Below are positions 6,915-18,700 of a stretch of DNA of 32,836 nucleotides, one piece after another. The notes under the pieces were generated by a model. It had not been told where the DNA came from. It saw only the letters and a program-made list of their open reading frames with translations, and searched no databases. Position 1 is the first letter of the stretch, and each line of letters starts with the position of its first letter. The DNA is from JAAKFL01 sp964629645 (GTDB taxonomy: Bacteria > Chlamydiota > Chlamydiia > Chlamydiales > SLFE01): contig CAZVSU010000023.1 in NCBI GenBank assembly GCA_964629645.1, positions 1 to 32,836 on the forward strand, in the 5' to 3' direction. Position numbers and translations under genes: made by a program.

Positions 6915-9633
6915 TAGAAGGAAAGAGCGCGCGAAACTTTCGAAGGGATCCCGCTGGATTCAATCTTTTTTGGATGACGTGATCTCTTTCGGGACCGGTT
7001 TTTTTCATGACGACGTAGAGGTTGTCCGATTCGGAAAAACGGACGATCCAAGATTGTTGAGGAGCATGTTTCAAAACTTCTTTGGCCTGATCTGTCGTCA
7101 TGGGCCCAAGTGCAATCTGCTTGAGGTGGTCGTAGAGATTTCCCCCGTAAAAGGGATCGTCTAGGTTTGCATTGTAAGATATTTTGAGGTCGTGACGCAA
7201 AAGCGCGGTGAAGTGCTTGTTTAACCGATTGATGCGCGTGACCCCTACTTTTCCCATGTGATGATAGAAAACATACGGGGCTCCTGACGACGACTCTTTT
7301 GTCAGCCATGCTCCATAAGGCTCTCGTTCCAAAGCCTCGATAATTTTTGCGTGGCTAAAGGATTGAGGAAAGGGGATCACATCTAATTTTTTGAGGTTTC
7401 TCTCAACGATAAAGTCTGTCATCTCTCTCAGAACCGTCTCGTCAAAACCCAATGCCATGTCGGGATCGAAATCTTTCATTCCCTTTTCCATCTGTTTGAG
7501 AAGAAGATAATGATGGACGCCGTCACGTTTGTTGATGGAGAGTCCGGCTCCGATCTTATCGGATCTGTGAATGAGCCAAGTTCCCTCCGGCCGTCGGCTC
7601 AAAAAGTCTTCAAGTAAAGAAAGGTCCAAATTAAGGGGAAACGGTTCGACTTTAAGTTCCGCAATTTTTTCCTTCATTTCGCGGGTCATTCCCATGTAGG
7701 GACTTAATTTTGAGAGCAAATCGGCGCGCCCGCTTTCAAGATAGCCGATGATGGTCTCGGTTGTTTGGTGGATGAGGCTGAGCTGTTCTGATGCTATGGC
7801 CCCGCTTCTGTCTTTATAGCTCAGAATAAAATCTTGCATTTCCTTACTATAAACCAGATTCCATGAACCTCTTGGCTTCCTCAACAGATCGGCCCGCGCC
7901 TCTTTAAATCCCCGTTTGAGACGGTGTCTATCTGCAAATTCAAGTAAGGAAACAGCCTCTTCTTTAATCTCATCAACAAATCTCGGATCTTGATAATACC
8001 CTTGAGAATCAAATCGCTCGACCTTCGCCTTCGTAAGATCCGCTCCCAATTCTTGAATGGCCTCTATACCCTGACAAAACATGGTGAGAGTTGTCGCATA
8101 ATGGCCGCTTTTGTCCGATATCTCTGTGATCTTCCCATTTTGTGCGATAAATTTACCTGCTGCAAGGACAGGAGCGCCGGCTAAAAAGCTCGTATGATTC
8201 AAGACTCCCCGCTCATACGGGGCAGCGTAGAGCTTTCCTCCCGGTTCTTGGACAAAGATATAAGACTCTCCCTCGCGGCAGTCAATGGGTCTATTCGAGC
8301 TTGCATTGTAGAGGAGGCCCTCTCGACAAACCAATTCGTAATCGGCTCTTTCATCTTCATTGAAGTAGGTCACCTTGCTGACTGAATGAATGTCGTGATC
8401 TTGGACAAATTCGGAACCGAGAGGTCTTTCCCCATTCCGTATTTTTGAAAGCCATGAAGAAAAAGAGTCCTGAATGCCATCATTTTGGGCCCATTCCTTC
8501 CACCAGGGCTCCAGATGGGGTCCATATCCGTGCTCGTCGTCTAAGTACTCTGCGCGATAAGGCCTGCCTAAAACTTTGGCCCCTCCCTCTTTTGGAATGA
8601 GGTCGCGCGCTCTTTCTGCAGCCCGCAAAAACTTATCGAGACGCGACTTGCGATAGTGTTCCGGTATTAAGTATCCCGCTCCGTCGTTTCCATATTTTGT
8701 TTTGAGGTTTTGAAAGGGGTTGGAATAGGTCACTTCGCCGGTTTTTGGGTTCTTTTGGATGGAAACAGCGGCCTCGTCAGCAGGGATTTTTTTATGCCTC
8801 ACTTTCCCTTTATGCGTGACTTGAGAGATAAAAGGCGCACCCCCCCTCTCCTCGCATTGGTAAAGAAGCCATGTTCCTCTTTTTTCTCCGTACAAAAGCG
8901 CTTCGGCCGTCTCTTTTTTCATAATGCCGTGGTTTCTGAAATCTTGGACGAGGCCGTCAATTTGGTTCACCAAGGGGAAGTATCGAGTGACATTCCGAAT
9001 ATGACTAATCGAAGAGGGGTCGACAGGGAGGCTTTTAATCCCGTTTTCCTGCTTTTTCGAAAAAAAATAGGTGCCTGTTTTATCTTTTCTCAAAAGCCAA
9101 GTCCCAACGCAGTAGTCATCGAGCAGCCTTTCCGCTGTCTTATGGCCAAAGACTCCGACAAAATTGTTCTCGAAAAAATCGAGAACTGCGCGGTTGCTGC
9201 GACTTTCGATTTCTTTTTGAATCACACTTAATTGAACGTTGGCAATTTTTCGATCGAGAGGGCTTCGCCCCTTTTCTCTCGTCCGCATTTTGTATTCTTT
9301 GACAAGTGCATGAAGCTCTAAGTTCCCCTTTTTCGAGAGTGTGTGTGTCATCAAACGGCAAATAAAGGCTTTCTGCTCGTGCGACATTTCCGACCATTGC
9401 CCGCTGTTTTTGGTAACATTTTTGTGAAACTGCCGCTGAATATGAGCCGCTTCACGACTTTTTTTTTGTGTTATCGACTTTTTTGAAAGTGAACTTTCTT
9501 GAATCTTCAGTTCACCGAGAAAACGGGCCTCAGCCACTTTTTTTAATCGGCTGGCCTCCTTTTTTTCCTGGCTGAGAGCTTTTTGGGTGGCAGAGGGGGA
9601 AATAGGAGGGGGGTGAAGGTCAGATTTTTCCAT
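6898..9633 (-). CDS. Predicted effector: about six SH2-like modules around an IQM-like domain
   Basis: Numbering is from ATG 9633 (911 residues). Residues 1-110 are basic and helical. SH2-like modules centre on W179 (AERLLDDYCVGTWLLRKD, then later LVQDF), W255 (GTWLLYQ), W591 (GSWNLVY), W686 (GTWLIHRS), W776 (GAWLTKES) and W862 (AKEVL, then SWIVRFSESDNLYVV). Only the modules at W179 and W862 keep the Arg of the FLVR motif that binds phosphotyrosine. Between modules 2 and 3, about residues 360-535 follow the core of plant IQM proteins in order: HGYGPHL, a Trp-rich stretch, YELVCREGLLY, YIFVQEPGGKLYA, NHTSFLAG (479-486), SGHY (509-512) and GADLTKAKV. SH2 domains are rare in bacteria (known in Legionella). 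I infer a translocated protein acting in host phosphotyrosine signalling. A GTG at 9663 would add ten residues but has no ribosome site. The giant gene ends 76 bases upstream. Confidence 0.75.
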   Translation of the reverse strand: MEKSDLHPPPISPSATQKALSQEKKEASRLKKVAEARFLGELKIQESSLSKKSITQKKSREAAHIQRQFHKNVTKNSGQWSEMSHEQKAFICRLMTHTLSKKGNLELHALVKEYKMRTREKGRSPLDRKIANVQLSVIQKEIESRSNRAVLDFFENNFVGVFGHKTAERLLDDYCVGTWLLRKDKTGTYFFSKKQENGIKSLPVDPSSISHIRNVTRYFPLVNQIDGLVQDFRNHGIMKKETAEALLYGEKRGTWLLYQCEERGGAPFISQVTHKGKVRHKKIPADEAAVSIQKNPKTGEVTYSNPFQNLKTKYGNDGAGYLIPEHYRKSRLDKFLRAAERARDLIPKEGGAKVLGRPYRAEYLDDEHGYGPHLEPWWKEWAQNDGIQDSFSSWLSKIRNGERPLGSEFVQDHDIHSVSKVTYFNEDERADYELVCREGLLYNASSNRPIDCREGESYIFVQEPGGKLYAAPYERGVLNHTSFLAGAPVLAAGKFIAQNGKITEISDKSGHYATTLTMFCQGIEAIQELGADLTKAKVERFDSQGYYQDPRFVDEIKEEAVSLLEFADRHRLKRGFKEARADLLRKPRGSWNLVYSKEMQDFILSYKDRSGAIASEQLSLIHQTTETIIGYLESGRADLLSKLSPYMGMTREMKEKIAELKVEPFPLNLDLSLLEDFLSRRPEGTWLIHRSDKIGAGLSINKRDGVHHYLLLKQMEKGMKDFDPDMALGFDETVLREMTDFIVERNLKKLDVIPFPQSFSHAKIIEALEREPYGAWLTKESSSGAPYVFYHHMGKVGVTRINRLNKHFTALLRHDLKISYNANLDDPFYGGNLYDHLKQIALGPMTTDQAKEVLKHAPQQSWIVRFSESDNLYVVMKKTGPERDHVIQKRLNPAGSLRKFRALFPSKKLYL

Positions 9634-9646
9634 TTTTTTTACTTTA

Positions 9647-9652
9647 ATTATA
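9647..9652 (-). promoter_or_regulatory. -10 box (TATAAT) for the SH2-like gene
   Basis: A perfect TATAAT on the minus strand lies 13 bases before ATG 9633 in the short AT-rich gap after the giant gene. It predicts a leader of about seven bases with no Shine-Dalgarno. It would also fall inside the coding region if GTG 9663 were the start, which favours the ATG. The -35 region is poor. Confidence 0.42.
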
Positions 9653-9709
9653 ATGAAAAACACTATTTTAATGGAACGTGAATTTAATACGAATTATCTT
9701 GTTGAAAAA

Positions 9710-12700
9710 TTATACTTTTAAATGATGTGACTCATCAGAATATTCTAGTTCCAAAAACAGGCGATGCATGTCGCTAGACTCATAGGGAGCGACACCGTGC
9801 AGTTTGTGAACCTGCTCAAAGTATTGGTGCAATTCATATCGTTTGGGTTGAATCCAGGATTTGAGCCATTCGATTTCTTCGCTATTGTAGCCGACATCTC
9901 CCCTTAAAAACTTAAGTTGCGTGAGCATTCTTTTGAGGTCGGAGCGCTTGAGGTCTTTGGACGAAAAGGGCGCGTGCCCCTGAGCCACAATGGCACCGGT
10001 TGTGATGTCGATCAGTCCGTATTTAATCTCAGTGGTGATCTCTTCCCGCTCTTTCTCCAGCCTTGTTCTCCACCACTCCGCTTCTTTTTGAGTCAGGAGT
10101 ATCAATCGGCAGCCTCTTCCCTTTTCTAAGATGACAAGCGCTTCAAGCAAAGGAATTTGATAGGGGCCAAACGGTTCAACGGGAGAGCCGTTGTCTGCTT
10201 CGATATCATGCATATTCTTTGTGGTATAGAGGGAAGAGGCGATCTTTTCGGCGATCTGAGCGGTGATAAACGATTCGGCGCGGCTCAGGATATCCCTTAG
10301 CGAATAGATCGGAGGAATCGACCCTATGACCATCCTTTTAAAAAGTCCGGTCATTCCGCAATCGGCCGGATGCAAAGCAGTTTTCAACCACTCGGTCGTT
10401 CTTAAATCGAGACTGTTTTGGGTCCAAGGGATGGTGCGCTGCGGGATCGATTCTCTCCCCTCTAGCGTTGTGTCTTGCTCAAGTTCTTGCTCAAGTTCTT
10501 GTTCTTGCTCCACTTCCTGCTCTTGCTCGTCTTCCATTTCAACGCTCACATCCACCTGAACTTCTCGGTCGAGAGTATCAAGACCGGCAAAGTCATAGTG
10601 TCCGTCAACAGAATAGACATGAACTGTTTTGGGATAATCGCCCCCGCCGACCATATCCAGATCGTCTTTAAGGTGGGGAAAGGCAGCGCCGATCTGAGTC
10701 CGAAGCGCATCGATCACTTTGTTGGGGTCAACCTGCTCGTCAATATGTCCGAAGAGCTTGAAAGGATCATCTTCGACCTTTCGGAGAAGATGTGCTTGAT
10801 GTTGAGGATCGTTCATGATCTCGATGAGGTCATCAACGCTCCGAGCATTTAAGGCGGCCTCTAAAATTGAGCGCCTTGGGATATCGGCAAGCTTTTGCTT
10901 ATCCGCCTGGAAATAATCGTGTGGCAAAGAAGAGCTTAGCTCTGAGCTTTCCTGATTGATGACAGAAAAGGTGACAACACTCCTGACTTTTTCGTTCAGG
11001 CTTTTAGGATCGTGAGCCTCAAAAATTTTACCGAAGACTCTTGTTGTTGCCCCGATCATCAGCTTCTGCCCGTCGGTATTGAGCCCCCTCATTCTCCAAA
11101 TGGCCTGTGCAAGCTCATTGAACTTGAGATCGTCTCCCACGGTGACGAGTCCGACGGCTCCTTTCATCTGGGGGATATCGGCTGCGTAGGTTTGGGGTTG
11201 GGCGAAATAGGACAGCCTCCGCTCCGGCAGGACCGAACTTGCCTCGAAGTGGATGGGGTGTCGGCTTCCTTTTTCCAACATCATAAGAGTGCTTCCCTGA
11301 TAAAAGGCGATCCCGTCGATATCGCTGCGGGAGCTTTCTACGTAGCGCAGTAATCTCATAGCAACGTCTAAACTTCCTATCCCGTTCAGCACCGCTCCCC
11401 TGTCAATTAAAGCGCGAGCGCTCGTTTGGTTTGCGTCAAAAAAATGCTCTATGATCTCGCCTAGGATTTCACCTGGTGACGGGGTCTTGAACTCAATGAA
11501 ATTCACAGCCTTGTTTTCGATTGCTGCGATCGTTTCGCCATCTGTTCCGGGATCGGGAACTAATGTTGTCTGCGTCGGATAACAGCCGCGGTTATAGGGA
11601 GTGCCCGTGTAAGAGTAAAAGGAGGCAAACATAGAGCCGAAGTTCGATGCGTTACTTGACAGGTTCCACTCGTAGTACTTGATATCTGGGGCCACCCTAT
11701 CGCGAACGTACCTCAAGACGAATCGATCGCTTTTTTGAAGCTCTGTGTAAAGAGCGTGGGGGTCGTAGGTCGCTAACTTCGATAATTGACATCCATTTGT
11801 TACCAATTTAAAAAAATGTCCCTCTGGGGTTTCATCGAGCGAACACTGCAGGAATTTGGCTTGGCACGCTCCCTTCGTTTTGAGACTGCGAAGCAGCGCC
11901 TCGGTTTGATCAAAAGTCAGGCGGTCATGTGCGAATAAAAGGGCTGTTTTGACCAAAGCCTCGTAAGGACTTTGAATCGCCGAGGTTTCTAGCGGATTGT
12001 CGTTGCCGGCACTCGGCCTGGCATATTCGCCATTGCCTTCTTTTGATGGATTAAAATCGACATGGATGGTTTTTTCTAAAGCAGAAGGGAGCAAGACAGT
12101 GAGCAAACCTTTGGTGAGGGCAAAGGTCTCTTTATGAGGGGATGAGACGACCAAATCGGGAATGGTGAGGGCTGTTCCCATATAGTAATCTTTCAAAAGT
12201 TTTTTTGATTCGTAAGTGATGCCCGGCACTTTCCCCGCCATTTTTTCCGCAAAGACAGGGAGAATCTTTTCCCGGTAGACAGACCGCTCTAGCGGTGTCG
12301 GCAGCGGAGCTTTGATGGTCAGAAATGTCTCAAAATAAGGATCGCCAAGAAGCTCCAGCAAGACCTCTTCGACAATTTTGATCCGAGAAGGACTTAGGAT
12401 TTTCCACTTTCCAATGGGGTGGTTAAGTTCTTTTCGATTGTCGAAAGCCACGTGCGTCTCGTCAATACAACCGACACCTTTTGTCAAAAGAAGGATTTTG
12501 CGGAAAAGATCAAGGCGCCGTTTCCAGCCTTTTAAATCGGAGCGTTTCTCTTTGTCGCCGAAGTCGAAAGCGCACTCGATGAAACAAAGCTCAAGGGCTT
12601 GCAGGTTTTCCTTGGTCATATTAATCTGGCCGCGCGTTTCAATTGACTCCCGAAGCGCGTGATGCAAAACAGTCAGTGTTTCTTCTGTGAATGGATAGGA

Positions 12701-15700
12701 ACGTGAAAACGGAAGAGCAAGCGATCGTTGAGAGAAGATCTCTCTTGCGCTGCGACTGGCCTCTGCGATATTTGTCTTGGCGACAGGCGCCGGCCAGATA
12801 TTGATCATCGCTTTGTCGCCATTTGCCGAAAAGTAGTTGATCAAACGGTTCCCGTAGGTCGTTTTTCCGCTGCCGGGTATCATCTCGACAACTTGACGGC
12901 CATCTTCTGCGTAAAGCATCTTATCGATCTGCACCGATTGTTTTTGACGCAAAGATTTGTTTGTCTTGGCTTCAAAAATCATTTTCCCTTTCGCCAAGTG
13001 CTCATAAACCCCGTCAAAATTGTAGACCTTGCGCCTTTTGAGCTCTGCGCCTAAGATGTTTGCGGCCCCTTCATCAGATGCGCTTTGGATCTGGCCCAAA
13101 ACATCAAAGAGTCTCACAAAGCGGCTGGCAAGATGGTAGTAAAGGTGCATCATCGTCTTGAGTGTCGGAATTTGCTCTTCCGTAAGACGCGTCGGGCCTT
13201 TCAACGAGGTCAATACATTCTGCGCGAAGGCTTCTTCGATATCCTCAAATGAAAGATATTTCGCTTGGCGACTCATTTTTGTCAGGCGATTGCTAAGCGC
13301 CTCTTCCTCGTTTTCCTGCCTTTTTGTTTGATTGACGAATTCTTCGATCCGACGTCTCGAATCAGCACATTTCTTCTGAACCTTTTTTTGAAAGGAAATG
13401 AGCTCATCAAGGACCTTGGAAAGAGGCTGTTTTAACTGATAGGTCGCTTTTTGTTCGATTGGACGGGATTGATAATCCACAAGGCTTTGATTCAGCTTAT
13501 CAAAAGCTGCGCTGAGTGTAGAATCGACGGAGTGTAGGGAATAAAGAGCGATCTCTTTTTGTTTGTCGCCGCTTATGGTCTCTTGTTTAAAAAAGCGGTC
13601 AAAAAGCCGTTCAGAGACAGCATTCAACTGCTCCTCTTGTCGAAGCAAAAGGGAGCGGCTGTCTCCTGTCAACTCGATTCTGTTGTCGAACCTTGAGTCT
13701 TCTTTCCGATGCGCTTCTTTTGTCTTCCTGTCCGCTTGCCGGTATCGACGATTATCATAGAAACGCTTCCCCTTTAAAGCCGCATTGGCCAGGGACTGCA
13801 AGCGGTAGAGTGCACCAAGTCCTGTGGCTTCTTTGACTGCCATATCGAGATAGGAGACGCTGCCTTGCGCAACCATGTTTTTGGCCAATTCAAAACCGTT
13901 TTTCATTGCAATTGATGTGATCGAGACTTCCTTCACACTCTTTTGGCAGATTTTGAGAAGACTTGTGAGTGTCGAGTCTAAATAAGGGCCCGGATGAAAG
14001 AATTTTCTTGGAAGGGCCTGGCGAATCATACGGTCGAATGTCGTTTCGGAGCAGACAGTGTGTCCTGCTGCTATCAGTGAGAGAGCCAGTACTCGGCCTT
14101 CGGTTCCGTTATCGTAGAACAGGTTGAGGATCTCGACATCTAAGGGACCAGCTTTCGCCTGTGTGGAAAGGGTTTCTGCGATTTTTTTCCTCAATCGCCC
14201 TCTTTTAAGCGCCCCTTGCTGCTTAAGCGTCCATTCGACGGCCCACCCCGCCCGCTTTTGCATCAGGTTGTCGCAAGGCTCTTTTAAAGATGAGCTGATT
14301 TGCAAAAATTCGACAACATCTCTTTCAACCTCCGGGTCGTTTTCCAAAAACGCGCCGTATTCCTTTTGCATCGAAAGCAGCTTGGAGTAGGAGTCGCTCC
14401 ATTCGTCTATCGTTGCAAACCACCGGCTCATCAAATCCTCGACAGGCTCTCTTTGACTTTCTGCTTCTTTTATTGCCTCGAACACTCCTTTATTCGCCTT
14501 CATGAGGGCATCCAATTTCTTTTCATAATGAGTCATCGTGCGATGAAAATGAAGAAGTTGAGACAGCCTGTCCGGGCCTGGGAGCGTTTTTTTCAACTTG
14601 CGGCCCATGCCTGTTAGAACTTTGATTAACTCCAACAACTGGGCGTCGTCAATATTTTTAACTTTTCCGGTGACAAGGCCAAGGTTCTTGCGAAATTGCA
14701 TGGCAAGGGTTTCATACCGAGAATCGAGGGGGTGCACGTCTGAAAGAGCCAGTCTGTAAAAAGAGAGGAAGCAGCTCTTAAAGTTTTCCGGTGTCAAGTC
14801 GATGAGCTCCGCTGAGAGAGTTGCAAGCTGATCCTCTTCCCATTTTGCACTTAGCTCAGTCAGGTCCAGCTGCTGAGCTAAAGGATGGTTGGCATAGGCT
14901 CTTAAGTCGTGCAAGATCTTCTCGACAATTCCTTTGTCGCAACTGAGGGAATCGAAATCGATCGTGCTCAGCATCCATCCGGCCAGGTTTTGGGGCAGAA
15001 GGTTAACATTGCCTTCTGTATTCTGACGATCTCTGACCCAAAATTCGAAGGCTTCGGCCACCTCAAGCATGAGCGGATTGGCGCCGTTTAAGCTTGCTTT
15101 AAGTTCATTGAAACGAACGAGCAATTTCGGAAACATCACGACATTTTCCGCAAGCCAGCGGGCAATCGGTTGAGGGACACCCGAAAGACTGGAGGCCAGC
15201 CCCGAGGAAAAAAAGCATTTGCCCGATTCCGCGAGTGCATGCAGGACCATCAATTCCGAAAAAGCAGACATCGCGTTATCTTCGGGACATCGAGCGAGTC
15301 TGTTTAAGTAATTCGTGTACTTGATCTGCACTGCCAGCCATTCGATCAGCTCTTGAGTCCCCGCATCTTGGGGTTCTTGCTGTAAAATGACACGGTTGCG
15401 TTCTTTAAGCGCGGCAAGTCTGAGTGTGATCTCCTCGCTTTGACTCCCTTGGATCAGCAAAAGAGCGGTGATGATCAGCTGGCAGCGCGCCATCAGGGTT
15501 TCGGAAAAAGGTTCTATTGAACCATAGGTCTCGAGCTTTTTCAAACTCCCAAGCGCTTCGCTCATGTCACCGCGGCAAATCTGAAGGATCGCGAGGTAGC
15601 CGACCGCTTCAGGGTCCTGGCTTGTCAGCACCCCTTCTTCAAAGTCGTAGCCATAAACGCGCGTTTTTTCGTCACTGCAAGGGGGTATAAGGCTGGCAAT

Positions 15701-18700
15701 CAGTTGGTCGATGAAAGGAGAGCTGCTCTTCTCCATCAATCCCTTGTACAAAAGTTCAAGGGTCATCTGCTGCAAGGACATCTCCGGCATCAAAACTTTC
15801 TTTTTCTTTTTGCGATTTTCAACAATGAGGTATTGACCAAACGCAGTCAAACGATCGTCTTTTTGTTTAGAGGCGATCATAGATCCGGCATATGCGCCGT
15901 TTTCACAAACGGCCCTTGGAACACCCTCAATCATCTGAATGGAAAACTGCAGATCAAGGCGGCTCATTTCGATGCGGGCCAACTTCCCCTTCACCCCGTC
16001 AAAATTTGAGTAGAATGTTAAAGAGCTGAGCGGCTGGAACCAGCCGAGAAGAGAAAGCCCGCCGCCTGCAAAATCGAACGTCGACTCTTGCAGAAAAACA
16101 CCGTTGATCATCAGCTCAGTGTCGACAATTTGATAATCGGTTCCCTCCTCGCGGTCCGTTATTTCCACAGTGTAGCGTGCGATCATCTCCTGATCGCGGA
16201 AGTGAAGAATTTTCGGATTCTCTCTGTCTTCTTCAATCCAAAGCACATCGCCCTCTTTATAAAGAGGCGGCTTGACTTTCATGTGGAGATTGTTGACAAA
16301 ACGGTATCTCACTCCCTCGATTTTTTTGAACAGAATGAAATGCACATTGCTCAGAATGTCCAACTCGATATCATGGTTCGGATAATACCGTATTTTGCCG
16401 AGCTCATAATAATCCTGAACCTCCTGATCGAGCGTCAGAATTTTGCTCAAAGCCTCCGACACTTTCTTGTCTAGATAACGGTATTTTGTCACCTGATGGC
16501 GATGCAGGTCGATCTCAAAACGTCCCTTGTTGTAATAGGGATAGCGCCCTTCCCATGCCCCTTCCAGCGCATTGTCGTCAAGTCCGACTGCCTTTAAAGA
16601 GACAGTGTCTAAAGTAAGAGTCTTCAAAACTTGATGCCGAAACGCATCCTCGCTCTCCATAGCTTCTTTGAGACTAAAGCTCCAGGTGTAAATCACTTCA
16701 AGAGCGCGCCGCCCTTCATTCGTCTCCGAAAGATCGTGCAAAGCGCTTGCGTTTGTCTGGGCATAAGCAAGCCGCGCAATGTCTTGCATAACCACCTCCC
16801 GAAAAGCTCCGGTCACGTCACCACTTTGAAATGGGTGATAAGAGGCCACAAGGGTGACAAGGACGGCGGTTAACCCGTCTTGCGCGTTCCCGAGTTGTCT
16901 CTTTTTGGGAGGCAATCCCCGAAAATAGTCGCAGGCTGTCCCGCGAAGTTTGGCCCTAAAATCGGGAAAATGGGACTCGTTTTTGCGCAAAAGATCCACA
17001 CACTGTTCGGAAAGCTCGATACCGACTCTGCAAAGATAAAGGTAAACAGCCCAGTTTTTCCCCTCAAAATGTTCCAATGCCCTTTTGAAGAAGCACCCGA
17101 AATCTTTGGTCGACCCTGGATTCTCAGTCAATGCAGCGCGAATAAGACGGGGGTGGTTCACCACCGATTCAAACAGCCAGAGGAAATCAGCCTCATTGAG
17201 ACGGTCAAGAGATCGACTAAAAAGACTCATGCAATGGATGATGCGGTCAGCGTCTACGGTTTTGACCATCTCGAGCCGTTTTTTAAAATGGACTTCGTAA
17301 GGTCGATCTAAAGCGCACTTCCATTTGGGACCCTCGATCATAATCCGGCTTTGCGTTCGTTTTGTCGTGATCGATCGTTGGGCAGTCAGGGACCTTGGTG
17401 TCGTAAAGAGTGAAAACTTGTTCCCTTTTCTGATGCGGGCAGAACTTGTTCGGTATTTCCAGAAACTCGGAAAATTAGGAGGCTGGAGGCTGAGAGCTGG
17501 CTCCACGTTTTGAGTCGTCATGCGAGGCGCTGTCCAACGATATAAAGATTCAAAAGGTTTTAGAAAACCTTTGAGCTCTCTTTTTTCATATCCGGGGTAG
17601 GCGTCAAGAGGGAAAAATGTCATCCCAACGCGAGAATCTAAATCGAGCTTGGATGTTGAAAAAAACCGGCAATCCAGACGGGTCTTAAGAAGCTGGTTCG
17701 ACATAAAATAGGAAAGCCTCATGAGATAAAAGGGCCTAGGGAGCACCCCTTTTCTTTGTCCATCCGATTCTCTTTCGATGATGGGGTGGTCGTAAAGCAG
17801 ATGGACGTATTTATCGAACTGGTGCGCATCCTCCGGAACGCCGCGCATCTGAAGGCGCTGCTTGATCTCCGGCCGGTCTAGCAGCCTCGTGAAATACGCG
17901 ATGTCGTTTTGAAAATGGAAACTCATTCTATCGATCCCACTGTCCTTATAGAGGTCTTTTCTTAAGGCGCCTCTTGAAAAAAAGCGGCTGCTTAAATAGC
18001 CGCCTTTATCAGCGTCATCATATTTTTTGAATGGATCCAGATCAAAATACCGGGCAAGGGCCTCCCACTTACTGCGGCTTCTATAATCATGGAAACGAAC
18101 GAAAGAGCGCCCCATATATTTCATAAGACCGACGCCATTAGGTCCAAATTTGGCGGGAATCACAGCCTCAGGACAGCGTCTTGCGAGGCAGTCGATGATC
18201 GCGACAAAGGAAAACATCGTGACAAGTGACTCTAAGAATTCGTGTTCGATCACAGATGTCTTATTGTTTTGAGCGATGCGGTAAAACGCGATCATCAGTT
18301 CGTGAAGCTGCTCAAGCACCCCTTCTGGAGAATCGATTTCATACCAAAGTTGTCCCGTTTTTTCGTTCGGAAGGGGGAGCGAGCGCATTTGCCGGTGGAA
18401 AAAATGGAGCCCCATTTGGGACTTCACCACTTCAATTTCTTCATCACCCTTTGGGAGCCAATGCTCCTCAAGTTGACCCAGCCAACGATTAAGCTCATGC
18501 GTGAGAGTGTCTTTTGTGAGGGCCATCTCTTTCGGCTTGGGCAGCGACAAAAAGTTAGCGAAAGGATTTTTGACATCAATTGTTTCAATGGCCTCCCTTT
18601 CAAGGGTGTGGCGATGAGGAACACGGATTAAGGGCTTGCCCGCACTTTTTTTCTTGAACATCGGAACAGCGACATCGATGCTGCCCTTTCTTGTGAGGTA

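Noticed and set aside
16880..17311. 143-codon plus-strand open frame inside the giant gene (and similar ones at 10475-10852 and 8710-9231)
   Set aside because: They lie antisense to long, motif-bearing coding frames, have no recognisable domains or ribosome sites, and are expected by chance opposite long genes.
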